Below, piece after piece: positions 8,839-18,023 of a stretch of DNA of 64,000 nt. Each line of letters starts with the position of its first letter. The stretch's first letter is position 1. Below the pieces are notes generated by a model that did no database searches, was not told where the DNA came from, and was given only the letters and a program-made list of their open reading frames with translations. A program made the position numbers and the translations under genes. This stretch comes from Planctomycetales bacterium (GTDB taxonomy: Bacteria > Planctomycetota > Planctomycetia > Planctomycetales > Planctomycetaceae). The DNA lies in the NCBI GenBank assembly GCA_026400835.1, contig JAPLOA010000087.1:248001-312000 (forward strand). The letters run 5' to 3'.

Positions 8839-10896
8839 CTATGGTTGCCGGTGCAGCACGATCGCCATCACGCTTTTGACGCCAGCTTCTGAAAGCAGAG
8901 CTGCGGCGAGCGTCATTGTCCAGCAGGTGCGAGCGGTCGTGGCGCAAAGAAGAACAGGGCCGGCTGGCAGGTCGGTGAGCTTCTGGAGGCGAATGGCTTT
9001 CTCCAGATGCTTCACGTGTGATGCGCTGGGCTGGTTTTCCGGGCAGGCTGGACCTTGCCATGAAAAGGCATCGAACAGGGGCAGTCGCCCGATTGTCGAG
9101 ATATGATTGGCGAATTGCCGGTTACTCTGCATTTCAGAGTCGGGAGCGGGGGCTGGCATGACCAGCGCCGGGCGTTGCTCCCAGTCGTTCTTCCAGCGCT
9201 GCAGCAGGCTGACTGCGCCATCAAGCAGACCTGAGGGGACGATTGTCATGCCACTTCGCGCGAGTGCTTCCAGCTCTTCGGTCCAGCCCGGATCGTCTGC
9301 AAAGGCAACAGCGCGGGCAGCGAGCTTTGCGGAGATGGTTCCTTTGCGAGTGCAGCCTTTGGGCCAGATTTTCCGAGGTTCGAAGATCACGTCCTGCTGG
9401 CGGAGGAAGCGGCGGGCTTCGTTGATGGCGCTGGCGGAGGGGTGAAGTCCGGGTTCCGGCAGTTGTCCCGTACACACAGAGCATTTGCCGCAGGGGGCCG
9501 GATTGGGATCGCTGAGTGCCTGCTGAAGGTATGCCATGAGACAGCCACGCCCATGGGCATAGTTGCGCATGAGGTCCGCCTCTTCACGGCGTCCTGCAAG
9601 GAGTGCGTCCCATTTACGTGAGTCGAGCATCCAAGGTCGACCGGTGGCGGTCCATTTGCTTCCATCCTTTTCAACGGCGTTATCGACAGCAAGAATCCGA
9701 AGAAGTGCTTCGAGTCGTCCGCGGCGAATGGCCGTTGCGCCTTCAAGATCGATGACCGACTGAGGCCGTTCTGAGAGCGCTGTAAGAACACGGTCAGCGT
9801 TTTCCTGACTGGGAATGTTGGCCGTTGCAAAGTACTCCCAGATTGCTTCATCACCACTGCCCGGAAGAAGAATAGCTTCTGCGTGTGTGAGGGCACGACC
9901 GGCGCGGCCGATCTGCTGGTAGTACGCAACGGGAGTGCCGGGTGAGCCGAGATGGAGGCAAAATCCAAGGTCAGGCTTGTCATAGCCCATGCCGAGTGCA
10001 GAAGTGGCGACGACGGCCTTGAGTTCATTTTTCCGCAGTTGCTGTTCAATGTGCAGGCGGTCGGCTGTTTCCGTCTGGCCGGTGTAAGCCGGAACATCAA
10101 AGCCGCATCGACGAAGATAGCCCGCCAACCGCTCGGCTTCAGCAACAGTGAGCGTGTAGATTATGCCTGAGCCCGGCAGAGTCTGCAGCGCGTCAGCAAT
10201 CCATGCGAATCGCTCTACGGCGGAGAGTCCGGGGATGACGGAGAGTCGGAGGGATGTTCGGGCGAGAGTGCCGCGAAAGACGGCGGTGCCATTGCCCAGT
10301 TGTCTGCGGACGTCATCGGTGACTCGTTCGTTAGCAGTCGCAGTGGTGGCGAGCACGGCGGCGTTTGGTGCAGCGAGGAGGGAGCGAGCGAGTCGCTGAT
10401 AATCGGGACGAAAATCAAATCCCCAGTCGCTGATGCAGTGGGCTTCATCAATGACAATCAGGGATGTTTGAGCCAGCAGTTGGGGGAGTCGTGCCGCGAA
10501 GGCAGGATTACCAAGTCGTTCAGGTGAAACAAGCAGCACGTCGAGCTGGTTGTTCTTGAGTGCCTGAAAGACAGGATCCCAATCGTCAATGTTGGTGCTG
10601 TTAATGCTCTCGGCCTTGAGGCCCGCTTTGCCAGCGGCGGTCACCTGATCGCGCATAAGCGCCAGCAGGGGGGATATGACAAGTGTAGTTCCACCGCCCG
10701 CCTTGCGCAGCGCGGTGGTGGCCGCCCAATAGACGGCGCTTTTACCCCAACCGGTGGCCTGGACCACGAGGACGCGAGCGGCAGGCTGAAGAACTGCGTC
10801 GACTGCGGCGAGCTGGTCAGCGCGAGGAACGGCCTGCGGGCCTGCCAGAAGCTGCAGAACTGCGGTGAGATGCTTCAGGGCAGAAGAAGTGGGCAT
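8839..10896 (-). CDS. recQ: RecQ family ATP-dependent DNA helicase
   Basis: 685 aa. Helicase motifs are clear: QATGWGKS (Walker A, 46-53), DEAHCISDWG (motif II plus the RecQ aromatic loop, 150-159), TTATANERV, and LGMGYDKPDLGFCLHLG and QQIGRAGR (motifs V and VI). A four-Cys zinc segment, with CGKCSVC, follows as in RecQ-Ct. The C-terminal 100 residues align with the phosphoribosyltransferase-like tail found in one RecQ subgroup (LPAGPVLL...WTMTLAAALL), but the acidic VDD-type PRPP motif is replaced by CATTARTC, so this tail is probably catalytically dead. I choose MPTSS at 10896; an ATG at 10938 is possible but overlaps a dyad (10928-10943). It would unwind DNA 3'-5' during repair of stalled forks. 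Confidence 0.93.
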   Translation of the reverse strand: MPTSSALKHLTAVLQLLAGPQAVPRADQLAAVDAVLQPAARVLVVQATGWGKSAVYWAATTALRKAGGGTTLVISPLLALMRDQVTAAGKAGLKAESINSTNIDDWDPVFQALKNNQLDVLLVSPERLGNPAFAARLPQLLAQTSLIVIDEAHCISDWGFDFRPDYQRLARSLLAAPNAAVLATTATANERVTDDVRRQLGNGTAVFRGTLARTSLRLSVIPGLSAVERFAWIADALQTLPGSGIIYTLTVAEAERLAGYLRRCGFDVPAYTGQTETADRLHIEQQLRKNELKAVVATSALGMGYDKPDLGFCLHLGSPGTPVAYYQQIGRAGRALTHAEAILLPGSGDEAIWEYFATANIPSQENADRVLTALSERPQSVIDLEGATAIRRGRLEALLRILAVDNAVEKDGSKWTATGRPWMLDSRKWDALLAGRREEADLMRNYAHGRGCLMAYLQQALSDPNPAPCGKCSVCTGQLPEPGLHPSASAINEARRFLRQQDVIFEPRKIWPKGCTRKGTISAKLAARAVAFADDPGWTEELEALARSGMTIVPSGLLDGAVSLLQRWKNDWEQRPALVMPAPAPDSEMQSNRQFANHISTIGRLPLFDAFSWQGPACPENQPSASHVKHLEKAIRLQKLTDLPAGPVLLCATTARTCWTMTLAAALLSEAGVKSVMAIVLHRQP

Positions 10897-10927
10897 GGTG
10901 CATGCAGTCCGAAAAAACAGAGATGTC

Positions 10928-10943
10928 GTGCATATCAATGCAC
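10928..10943 (-). promoter_or_regulatory. short dyad upstream of the RecQ gene
   Basis: GTGCAT at 10928-10933 and ATGCAC at 10938-10943 form a perfect 6+6 inverted repeat with a 4-base spacer, 32 bases before the preferred start codon. It could be an operator; no regulator is suggested by the sequence. Confidence 0.25.
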
Positions 10944-11710
10944 TATCCTAATGGCGATAAATACACATGTCCATAGGCACTATCAGCAGATGATCAGCAA
11001 CAGATAGGAAATCACCTTTGAAAATTCGAATGGGGCCGTCGCCCGGGGCCTGACAAATGAAGATCTCCTTGCGATGTTTCCCAATCGTCAGCCTGCGCTA
11101 CCCGATGAAATCATGGCGAGAGATCGTATGGGCCTGGCTCAAAACGGGACTGGCTTTCTTGACACTGTTCATTGGTAAGAAGAATCAGTCGACCCAGTAC
11201 GTCATTTAGGCTATCGACGCAAATCTGGCGTCGCAAAAAAATGCTCGACTTCGTATTGCCCTTGTTCGGATGACCTTGCTTGACCTGATTGTCTGCCATT
11301 GCAGAACTTAGAGAGTCCTTTGGACCTCAGTCTGACGCACGTGGGGCGAGATAGGAATTCCGGCCGACCATCGAATGTTACCCCTCGGAAAACAGGCGTT
11401 TCCCTGCCAGCAAGACGTCACGGTGTCAGCCGAGGCCCATAACCTGCTTTGGGAGCCGGGAATCCTTTTGCGAGGTTGTGAGTGTCATTCGAACGCTTTC
11501 CCGTTCTTCAGAAGCGAGTTTCCAGACGCCTCACGTGTCGTAAGTTAATTCACCGCAATGGGTTGCGACGTTGACGAAGTTTTGACACAGTCATGACGGC
11601 GGCAAAACACGATGCTGTTGCTGCAGGTCGACAATGGGCCTATCGTGCAGAAGACAGCGAGCTCTTTGGTCGTACTGAGGCCATCTGGCGGTGCTGAAAA
11701 CAAAAGTTGA
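10944..11710. other. intergenic, no supported gene
   Basis: About 770 bases separate the RecQ gene from the desaturase gene. The longest frame is a 62-codon minus-strand one (11111-11299) with no recognisable domain or ribosome-binding site. A TTGACA occurs near 11583 without a convincing -10 partner. No tRNA fold, long repeat or strong hairpin was seen. Confidence 0.5.
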
Positions 11711-12772
11711 ATGACTTCTACAACGAAATATCACATGTCAACAGCAATACCGCTCACAAAGCCTGTCGACGATCAGCCATCGGATCGCGGGCTTTCTGCT
11801 GCAGAGATCAAGCGTCTTAAATTTCAGGCAGATACGGACCAACTTGTTGCCGTATTCAACAAAGATCAATTGAAGCTCAGCAATGTTGACTGGGTTGTGA
11901 CTCTGTTCCTGATCGGAGTCCACGTTGGCGCGTTATTCGCATTCATGCCGATGTTTTTCAGCTGGACTGGCGTGGCAGTCTGCCTGGCTCTGCATTGGGC
12001 CACCTGCAGTATCGGAATTTGTCTCGGCTATCATCGCTACCTTGCTCACAAGTCGATGAAGCTGCGAGCACCCGCGGAATTTGTCGCGATGGCTTGCGGA
12101 TGTTTGTCGGGAGAAGGCTCTCCTTTGACCTGGGCAGCCACTCATCGCCTGCATCATCAGAAGTCCGATCAGGACGGCGATCCGCATTCACCGATCGTCG
12201 TCAATGGAGCGTGGTCACATATTCTTTGGTTGTTCCCAAAACGCACTACCGAGTCTTCTCGGATCCTGTATCGCCGATACGTTCCTGAACTCGTCGACCG
12301 TCCTCTGCTGCAGTTCTTTGAGAAAACATTTGCTCTGTGGCTATGGGGCGGCGGACTTGTGTTGCTGGCTGCTGGCTGGGCCATTGGTGGCTGGCAAATG
12401 GGGGTGTCTCTTGTTGTCTGGGGCATGTGTGTACGAATGGTTGCGGCCTATCACAGCACCTGGTTTGTGAATTCTGCGACTCATCTGTGGGGCTACCGCA
12501 ACTACGATACTCGAGATCATTCTCGCAATCTGTGGTGGGTCGCAATCCTCGCGTACGGCGAAGGCTGGCACAATAATCACCATGCTCATCCGGCGGTTGC
12601 TCCCGCTGGTCACAAGTGGTGGGAATTCGATATCACCTGGTGGTCGATCAAAGCTCTTCGGGCTGTGGGATTGGCCTATGATGTCAAAGACAAACTGCCA
12701 ATTGGCCGAGCTGCTGATGAATCCGACCAGGAATCAGACATGCTGGAAAAGGCTGTGGCCGGGGTTGCCTGA
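11711..12772 (+). CDS. acyl-CoA/fatty acid desaturase, delta-9 type
   Basis: 353 aa integral membrane di-iron enzyme. The three histidine boxes are present: HRYLAH (108-113), HRLHH (145-149) and HNNHH (287-291, in the context EGWHNNHHAHP), spaced as in the stearoyl-CoA/acyl-lipid delta-9 desaturase family. Hydrophobic pairs at about 62-100 and 205-245 are the membrane hairpins. It would introduce a double bond in membrane acyl chains using O2 and an external electron donor. ATG at 11711 and at 11735 (residue 9) are both possible starts; the first 40 residues are polar and not conserved. A strong hairpin terminator lies 64 bases downstream. Confidence 0.93.
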   Translation: MTSTTKYHMSTAIPLTKPVDDQPSDRGLSAAEIKRLKFQADTDQLVAVFNKDQLKLSNVDWVVTLFLIGVHVGALFAFMPMFFSWTGVAVCLALHWATCSIGICLGYHRYLAHKSMKLRAPAEFVAMACGCLSGEGSPLTWAATHRLHHQKSDQDGDPHSPIVVNGAWSHILWLFPKRTTESSRILYRRYVPELVDRPLLQFFEKTFALWLWGGGLVLLAAGWAIGGWQMGVSLVVWGMCVRMVAAYHSTWFVNSATHLWGYRNYDTRDHSRNLWWVAILAYGEGWHNNHHAHPAVAPAGHKWWEFDITWWSIKALRAVGLAYDVKDKLPIGRAADESDQESDMLEKAVAGVA

Positions 12773-12835
12773 AAGAATCGGCAGTGAGTCCTCCGGCCGC
12801 TTGAGGCGCGGGTGAGTCTCTCCATTCAGAATCCT

Positions 12836-12873
12836 GACGCGGGGATAGTTGCTTTGGCAATCATCCCCGCGTC
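12836..12873 (+). terminator. rho-independent terminator after the desaturase gene
   Basis: GACGCGGGGAT at 12836-12846 pairs perfectly with ATCCCCGCGTC at 12863-12873. The loop itself can pair further (AGTTGC with GGCAAT). It is followed by GTTTCATTT. Position between the desaturase stop (12772) and mnmA (12984) fits a transcription end. Confidence 0.65.
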
Positions 12874-12983
12874 GTTTCATTTGGCGAGTGCCTTTTGTCG
12901 GAAATGCGGTAAACTCATGGCTTTCCGCAGTGAGCTTCGTGAGGAAGCTCACACCGTTTTCTTTGGGTTAGCGTAGTCGAACG

Positions 12984-14090
12984 ATGGCAGAACGAGTCGT
13001 GCTGGCAATGAGTGGTGGAGTTGACAGTTCCGCCGCCGCAGTCCTGTTGCATGAACAGGGATATGAAGTCATCGGTCTGTTCATGAGATCCGGTGAAACC
13101 GAGACCGCCTGTGCACTGCCGGGCGGAAACCTGCTGCCCATCGTTAACGCACCGGCTCATCGGCAGGGCTGTTGCAGTTCCGAAGATGCGGCCGATGCGC
13201 GGCGTGTGGCGGACCGCCTCGGGATTCCATTTCATTCGCTGAACCTGCAGGATGCCTTTCGCAGGATCAAAGACTACTTTGCTGACGAGTACCTTGCGGG
13301 ACGGACTCCGAATCCCTGTGTGCAGTGCAACAACTGGCTGAAGTTCGGAAAGCTCTGGGAGTTTGCTCAGCAGGTTGGTGCGAACTACATCGCCACAGGA
13401 CACTATGCTCGACTTCAGCAGCACGAGATGACTCAGCAATGGGGCTTGTTTCGTGGCGACGATGACAACAAAGATCAGTCCTACGTGTTGTTTGGGATTC
13501 GTCGAGAGCTTCTGCCTAACGTGCTGCTGCCGATTGGAACATTTCAGAAGCCGGAGATTCGAGAACTTGCTCGCCAGTCCGGACTTCGTGTTGCAGACAA
13601 AAAGGATAGTTACGAAATCTGTTTCGTGCCCGATCAGGATTACGCGGGGTTTTTAAAACGCTACCGTGGCCACGACGGAACGGCCGGAGACTTTGTTGAT
13701 CTCGAAGGCCGTGTGTTGGGACAGCATGAAGGCTATGAACACTTTACCGTAGGCCAGCGCAAGGGGCTGGGGATTGCGTTCGGGGAGCCGCGATTTGTGA
13801 TCAGGATCAATCCAGAGAACCGACAGGTGGTTCTGGGGCTCCGCGAAGATCTCGCGACAAAATCGATTCGAATCCACCAGCTCAATTGGCTGGCTGATCG
13901 TCCCGGCGACAGTTTTCGCTGCGAAGTTAAAGTGCGTTATCGGCAGGCTTCAGAAAGCTGTACGGTGCAGGTCGAGCAAGACGACCGGGCCACGATTATT
14001 CCGGATGATCCCATCTTTGGCGTAGCACCGGGACAAGCGGCCGTCCTGTACAACGGCGACCACGTTCTGGGTGGCGGCTGGATCCTCTGA
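12984..14090 (+). CDS. mnmA: tRNA-specific 2-thiouridylase MnmA
   Basis: 368 aa, the normal length for MnmA. The PP-loop SGGVDSS (10-16) binds ATP. The catalytic pair is visible: the nucleophilic Cys in NPCVQCN (C115, aligned with E. coli C102 in NPxxxCN) and C213 in SYEICFVPDQDY (E. coli C199). The C-terminal third is the beta-barrel domain ending in GQAAVLYNGDHVLGGGWI. It thiolates U34 of Lys, Glu and Gln tRNAs using sulfur relayed from a cysteine desulfurase. An additional Cys pair near the N-terminal third (QGCCSSEDAADARR, 61-74) is typical of planctomycete and related MnmA forms. It is a single-gene unit: terminator upstream, convergent DUF3127 gene downstream. Confidence 0.97.
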   Translation: MAERVVLAMSGGVDSSAAAVLLHEQGYEVIGLFMRSGETETACALPGGNLLPIVNAPAHRQGCCSSEDAADARRVADRLGIPFHSLNLQDAFRRIKDYFADEYLAGRTPNPCVQCNNWLKFGKLWEFAQQVGANYIATGHYARLQQHEMTQQWGLFRGDDDNKDQSYVLFGIRRELLPNVLLPIGTFQKPEIRELARQSGLRVADKKDSYEICFVPDQDYAGFLKRYRGHDGTAGDFVDLEGRVLGQHEGYEHFTVGQRKGLGIAFGEPRFVIRINPENRQVVLGLREDLATKSIRIHQLNWLADRPGDSFRCEVKVRYRQASESCTVQVEQDDRATIIPDDPIFGVAPGQAAVLYNGDHVLGGGWIL

Positions 14091-14274
14091 TTCTTCTCCG
14101 CTTGCCCACGGAAAGTAACTTAGCCTGCGTTGAGCACCTCGCAAATAAGGCCGATGCATTCGCACGTCCTGTCACTCATTTTGAAGATTGCTCTCCGCTC
14201 GCGGGAAATCCCGTTTGCTCTCGATGTTGTACGCAGCGCAGACTGATGCCCGAAGGCCGCTTAGAGCAGGTTGC

Positions 14275-14643
14275 TTAAAACGGGGCAGATTCGTCAGCCG
14301 GGCCGAAGTCGGGTTCGTCGTCAGCGACTGCTGAAGCCGATGATTCACCGCCCGAGATCAACTGAAATCCGGTCGCTTCCGCGCTGAGGAAGAATTTAAC
14401 TTCGCTCATTTCGTCCCGCTGCCATTTGCGGCCTGTGAGTCGGTAAGACACCTTCACCTTGTCGCCGACCTTCAGATTGTCGACCGAATCACAAGCGTCA
14501 GAAACGAACTCCAGCGGGAGGTAATTCGTAAAACGGCCGTTGGTCTGCTCCAGCACAACCATGCGTTTACGGAAGCCTTTTTGTCCAAAAGTCTTTGTGG
14601 GTTCAATCAAGTGAACCTGACCGGTGACCGTGGCGTCGGCCAT
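14275..14643 (-). CDS. DUF3127 domain protein (OB-fold, SSB-like)
   Basis: 122 aa from the ATG at 14643, which has AGGA about 9 bases upstream; 21 more codons are open but not family-like. The conserved part runs TVTGQVHLIEPTKTFGQKGFRKRMVVLEQ, with NYLPLEFV and a KVGDKVKVSYRLTGRKW segment, matching the DUF3127 pattern, a small OB-fold-like domain related to single-strand binding proteins. The final 25 residues are acidic and end DEPDFGPADESAPF, resembling the acidic tail of SSB proteins that recruits partners. Nucleic-acid binding is therefore plausible but unproven. It is convergent with mnmA and divergent from the TetR gene. Confidence 0.85.
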   Translation of the reverse strand: MADATVTGQVHLIEPTKTFGQKGFRKRMVVLEQTNGRFTNYLPLEFVSDACDSVDNLKVGDKVKVSYRLTGRKWQRDEMSEVKFFLSAEATGFQLISGGESSASAVADDEPDFGPADESAPF

Positions 14644-15051
14644 GGAAATCATCCTGTTTTCTGCTGACATTATTGCGTAGAGACTGCATGGTACGCCACC
14701 CGACAAAGAGTCTCAAGCAGACCACCATTTTCCTCGTTCGGGAATCAGAAACAACTGACTCATTCTTGACGCTCGACGGGCGACGATTGGGATGGGGCGT
14801 CTCAGGAGACCTCAGGAACGGCCGCGTTCTCCAGCTCAGCAAGATCCTCCTGCGTTCGGTTCAGGCTACTCCTTTGCGTTTTGTGGTCAGACAACTAACC
14901 CCTTCCCAAATAGTGGCCATACGTATATATCGATCAACCGAACGGCTATTCTCACGCCACAAAAAGCAACTTTCCCAAATGAATTGCGGTTAACCGCGAA
15001 CAATCCGCACGGTACAGTAAAAAAAACCAAGAAGTTTTCTGACCAAGAGCG
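14644..15051. other. divergent intergenic region between DUF3127 and TetR genes
   Basis: About 400 bases that must hold both promoters. The AT-rich stretch near 14915-14970 and the palindrome at 14986-14997 are the visible candidates. No gene is supported here. Confidence 0.5.
14986..14997 (+). promoter_or_regulatory. candidate TetR operator
   Basis: GCGGTTAACCGC is a perfect 12-base palindrome 54 bases before the TetR start codon. TetR-family proteins commonly bind such dyads in their own promoter, so autoregulation of the regulator-exporter operon is a reasonable inference. Confidence 0.4.
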
Positions 15052-15687
15052 ATGACCGCCGTGACTAAAGACAAAATCTGCGAAGCCGCAATCAGGATTG
15101 CCAGCCGAGACGGGCTGCTGGCAATGACGCTCGAGAACGTCGCCCGTGAAACAGGCATCACGAAAGGTGGCGTGATGTACCACTTCCCAAGCAAGGATGA
15201 GTTGATCCGGGGAGTGTTGGAATACTTCAGTCAGCAGTGCGAAACGATGCTGATGCGGCGAGTCATCGACGACCCGGAGCCGCGAATGCGCTGGGCCCGT
15301 TGCATGCTGGACTGCCTGTTTCCGCAGTCGCCAGCAGAATCAAAACCCAACGACGTAGACGCCGATGTGCTGGCCCGCTTCTTCGTAGCCACCCTGGCCG
15401 GCGCTGTGACAAGTCCCGGCGCGATGCAACCTTTAAGAGACCTGGCGATTCGGATGAGGAACCGCTGTCTGAGTGATCCACGAGACGGGATGGAGCAACT
15501 GCTGGTGTGGCTGACGATCGATGGTTTATTGCTTTGGCAGTTTATGGGCCTGATCGGCCCTGACGATCCGCTGATTCATAAGGTCGCGGAGAGCCTTCGA
15601 GTACGTATCGCAGCTCAGATGCAGTTGTCCTCCTCGGCAGAGCAGATCATTACAGAACGCATCGCTGTTCCGGAGGTGCAGCAATGA
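15052..15687 (+). CDS. TetR/AcrR family transcriptional regulator
   Basis: 211 aa. Residues 5-52 form the TetR DNA-binding domain: KICEAAIRIASRDGLLAMTLENVARETGITKGGVMYHFPSKDEL (helix-turn-helix around AMTLENVARETGITKGGVMYHF; longer than quoted limits avoided by reading it as two adjacent pieces, KICEAAIRIA and TKGGVMYHFPSKDEL). The remainder is the helical ligand domain typical of the family. Its stop codon overlaps the next ATG (ATGA), so it is translationally coupled to devB and most probably controls the DevBCA exporter operon, responding to a lipid or toxic compound. The ligand cannot be predicted. Confidence 0.93.
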   Translation: MTAVTKDKICEAAIRIASRDGLLAMTLENVARETGITKGGVMYHFPSKDELIRGVLEYFSQQCETMLMRRVIDDPEPRMRWARCMLDCLFPQSPAESKPNDVDADVLARFFVATLAGAVTSPGAMQPLRDLAIRMRNRCLSDPRDGMEQLLVWLTIDGLLLWQFMGLIGPDDPLIHKVAESLRVRIAAQMQLSSSAEQIITERIAVPEVQQ

Positions 15688-16832
15688 GCAATCCTTCTCC
15701 TCGAAAGACAACACGCGGTCGACTTCGCCTCCTGATGACACTTCTGCTCGTCGGTGGCAGTGTCGGCGGTTGGTTTTACTATCAACATGTCCAGGCCCAG
15801 ACCGTGGCGGCGAGGGCTGCCGTAGAATCATTGAAGCCTGCGAAGCGAGTCCAGGTACACTCGCTCGGACGACTTGAACCGGCCGGCACGATTCTGCAAT
15901 TGTCTCCCAGCTCCGGCAACGAAGGCGCGGTGATTGAACGGCTGTTGGTGAAGGAAGGTGATGACGTGGATGCCGGTGCAACGCTGGCGATACTCGATAA
16001 CCAGGCGCGTCGCATGGCGGCTCTGGAAGAAGCTCAGGCTCGGTTGGACACCGCGGAAGCTCGCCTGCAACAAATCAAAGCCGGAGCGAAAGCAGGAGAC
16101 ATTGAAGCCCAGCAAGCGGCGGTCAACATGGCGGAATCCCAGTCGAAAGTGGCTGCTCGGGATTTGAATCGAGCCAAAGAGCTGCATGCCAAACAAGCGA
16201 TCTCCATCGAGTTAGTTGATCAGCGGCAATGGGAGTTTGACAGACTGCAGCTGGAACAGCGCCGGGCCGCGGGAACGCTGGAAAGCCTTAAAGAGATTCG
16301 TAACGTCGATGTGGCCGTGGCGGAGAAGGAAATTGCGGGAGCGAGGGCTTCTGTCGCGCGGGCCCAGGCGGACGCGGACGCATCGGTCGTTGTTGCTCCA
16401 GCGGCTGGTCGAATTTTGAAGATCCATACTCATCCCGGGGAGAAGCTGAACGACCGCGGAGTGCTCGAACTGGGAAATGTACTGCGAATGCAGGCGGTGG
16501 CGGAAGTGTTCGAGGCGGATGTATCGCTGGTCCATTTGGGGATGACGGCGAGGATCAGCATTGATTCGTCAGGCCAGCAGATCGACGGGAAGGTCGTTGA
16601 GATCGGAAACCTGGTTTCTCGCAAAGTTGTGTTGACCAATGATCCCGTCAGCGACACCGACGCGAGAGTTGTCGAAGTGAGAATTGATTTGAATTCTGAT
16701 CAGATTGAGTCCGTCACTCGACTTTCGAACGCTCGTATTGAAATCACGATTCTGCTGGACATTGCGGACTCGCAGTCAACCGATGCTACTGGTGGATCAG
16801 TGCAGGCCATCAGCCAGCAGTCAGCGAGATAA
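15684..16832 (+). CDS. devB: DevB-family membrane fusion protein of an ABC exporter
   Basis: 382 aa. One N-terminal membrane anchor (LLMTLLLVGGSVGGWFYY, about 15-32) is followed by VHSLGRLEPAG, the DevB/HlyD entry strand, a lipoyl-like half (VIERLLVKEGDDVDAGATLAIL), a long coiled coil at about 110-230 (rich in Ala, Glu, Gln), the second lipoyl half, and a beta-barrel with VLTNDPVSDTDARVVEVRI, a strong DevB signature. In cyanobacteria DevBCA with TolC exports heterocyst glycolipids; here the substrate is unknown. It overlaps the TetR gene by four bases and precedes devC by 5 bases. Confidence 0.92.
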   Translation: MSNPSPRKTTRGRLRLLMTLLLVGGSVGGWFYYQHVQAQTVAARAAVESLKPAKRVQVHSLGRLEPAGTILQLSPSSGNEGAVIERLLVKEGDDVDAGATLAILDNQARRMAALEEAQARLDTAEARLQQIKAGAKAGDIEAQQAAVNMAESQSKVAARDLNRAKELHAKQAISIELVDQRQWEFDRLQLEQRRAAGTLESLKEIRNVDVAVAEKEIAGARASVARAQADADASVVVAPAAGRILKIHTHPGEKLNDRGVLELGNVLRMQAVAEVFEADVSLVHLGMTARISIDSSGQQIDGKVVEIGNLVSRKVVLTNDPVSDTDARVVEVRIDLNSDQIESVTRLSNARIEITILLDIADSQSTDATGGSVQAISQQSAR

Positions 16833-16837
16833 AGTTT

Positions 16838-17992
16838 ATGTTCTCCGCGTTCTTTGTGGCCTGGTGCCAGCTCACATACAACAAGGTCAAACTTGCGGTT
16901 GCCGCGGCTGGCGTTGTAGTGGCTGTGATGCTGATGCTGGTACAGTTGGGAATTCGCCAGGGAGCCATGGATAACAGTGTCGCTGTGGCTCGGCGAGTTA
17001 CAGCCGATCTGGTCATCGTCAGTCCTCGGACCAAGACAATTTTTGCGTCCGCTCAGTTTCCGCGGCGGTTGCTTTACCGCGTCGGCTCGGACCCCAATGT
17101 CTTAGCCATTTCGGAGATGTACATGGGGCAGGGGCGGCTGCGAAACCCGTGGAATAAACTGGAGTTTCCTGTCAGCCTGTATGGTGTCGACCCAAGTGCG
17201 GGCATGATGAAGCTACCGGGAATTGAGCGATTTACAGAGGAACTCAACGATATTGATCGACTGCTCTACGACGGGATGAGCCGAACAAATTATGGCCCGA
17301 TAAAGCAGTATCTGGCGGAGAATGGCTCGATCGATGTGGAGGTCAATCTGCGAAAAGTGCGATTGATCGATTCGATCGACGTGGGCATTTCGATCAACAC
17401 GGACGGTAATCTGTTCACATCGCACGTCAATTTTCTGCGGCTATTCCCGGACCGCAAGCCCGGTTCCGTGGATCTGGGCCTGATCCGTCTTCGTCCGGGA
17501 GCTGATATTCAGGCTGTGCGAGCCTCGTTACGACAGTATGTCGGCACGGAAGCCAAAGTCCTGACTCGCGAGGAACTGGTCGCCGCAGAAATCGTCTTCA
17601 TTCGGGAGAACGCACCGATTGACTTTATCTTCGGTATGGGAGCAGCCGTCGGATTCTTCATCGGGTTCGTTGTGGTCTATCAGATTCTGTATACCGAGGT
17701 CACCAATCATCTGCCGCAGTACGCCACAATGAAAGCGATGGGATTCAGCGATCGTTACTTGCTGCAGGTGGTCCTGAGCCAATCAGTGATTCTGGCGTTG
17801 CTGGGATACCTGCCGGGATTTGTGCTGGCTCTGGGATTGTATCGAGTCGCCACGAAAGCGATTCAGATGCAATTCTCGATGACTGTAGAGAGAGCCGTGT
17901 TTGTGTTTGTGCTGACGATCGTGATGTGTGGATTGTCGGCGATGATTGCAATTCGCAAGGTCCGCACGGCAGATCCAGCGGATGTTTTTTGA
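16838..17992 (+). CDS. devC: DevC-family ABC exporter permease (FtsX-like)
   Basis: 384 aa. The N-terminal membrane helix (VKLAVAAAGVVVAVMLMLVQLGI, about 15-37, read as consecutive hydrophobic residues) is followed by a ~220-residue extracytoplasmic domain containing VDPSAGMMKLPG, then three C-terminal helices at about 265-290, 310-340 and 350-378, the FtsX/MacB-type topology. The start MFSAFFVAWCQLTYNKVKLAV matches DevC proteins (xWLQLxxxKxRLxVA). It forms the transmembrane part of the exporter with devB upstream. devA is separated from it by a 314-base gap that contains an inverted-repeat element, so the operon appears interrupted. Confidence 0.92.
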   Translation: MFSAFFVAWCQLTYNKVKLAVAAAGVVVAVMLMLVQLGIRQGAMDNSVAVARRVTADLVIVSPRTKTIFASAQFPRRLLYRVGSDPNVLAISEMYMGQGRLRNPWNKLEFPVSLYGVDPSAGMMKLPGIERFTEELNDIDRLLYDGMSRTNYGPIKQYLAENGSIDVEVNLRKVRLIDSIDVGISINTDGNLFTSHVNFLRLFPDRKPGSVDLGLIRLRPGADIQAVRASLRQYVGTEAKVLTREELVAAEIVFIRENAPIDFIFGMGAAVGFFIGFVVVYQILYTEVTNHLPQYATMKAMGFSDRYLLQVVLSQSVILALLGYLPGFVLALGLYRVATKAIQMQFSMTVERAVFVFVLTIVMCGLSAMIAIRKVRTADPADVF

Positions 17993-18023
17993 GTGTATTT
18001 TGGTTGTTGATGGGGGGGGTTAG

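Noticed and set aside
9387-10145. 252-codon minus-strand frame within the helicase region
   Set aside because: Overlaps the RecQ reading frame on the same strand in another phase; only RecQ motifs are convincing.
11111-11299. 62-codon minus-strand frame in the 10.9-11.7 kb gap
   Set aside because: No ribosome-binding site, domain or conserved-looking head; left as intergenic.
12915-13439. 174-codon minus-strand open frame
   Set aside because: Antisense to the mnmA start and its active-site region; no family.
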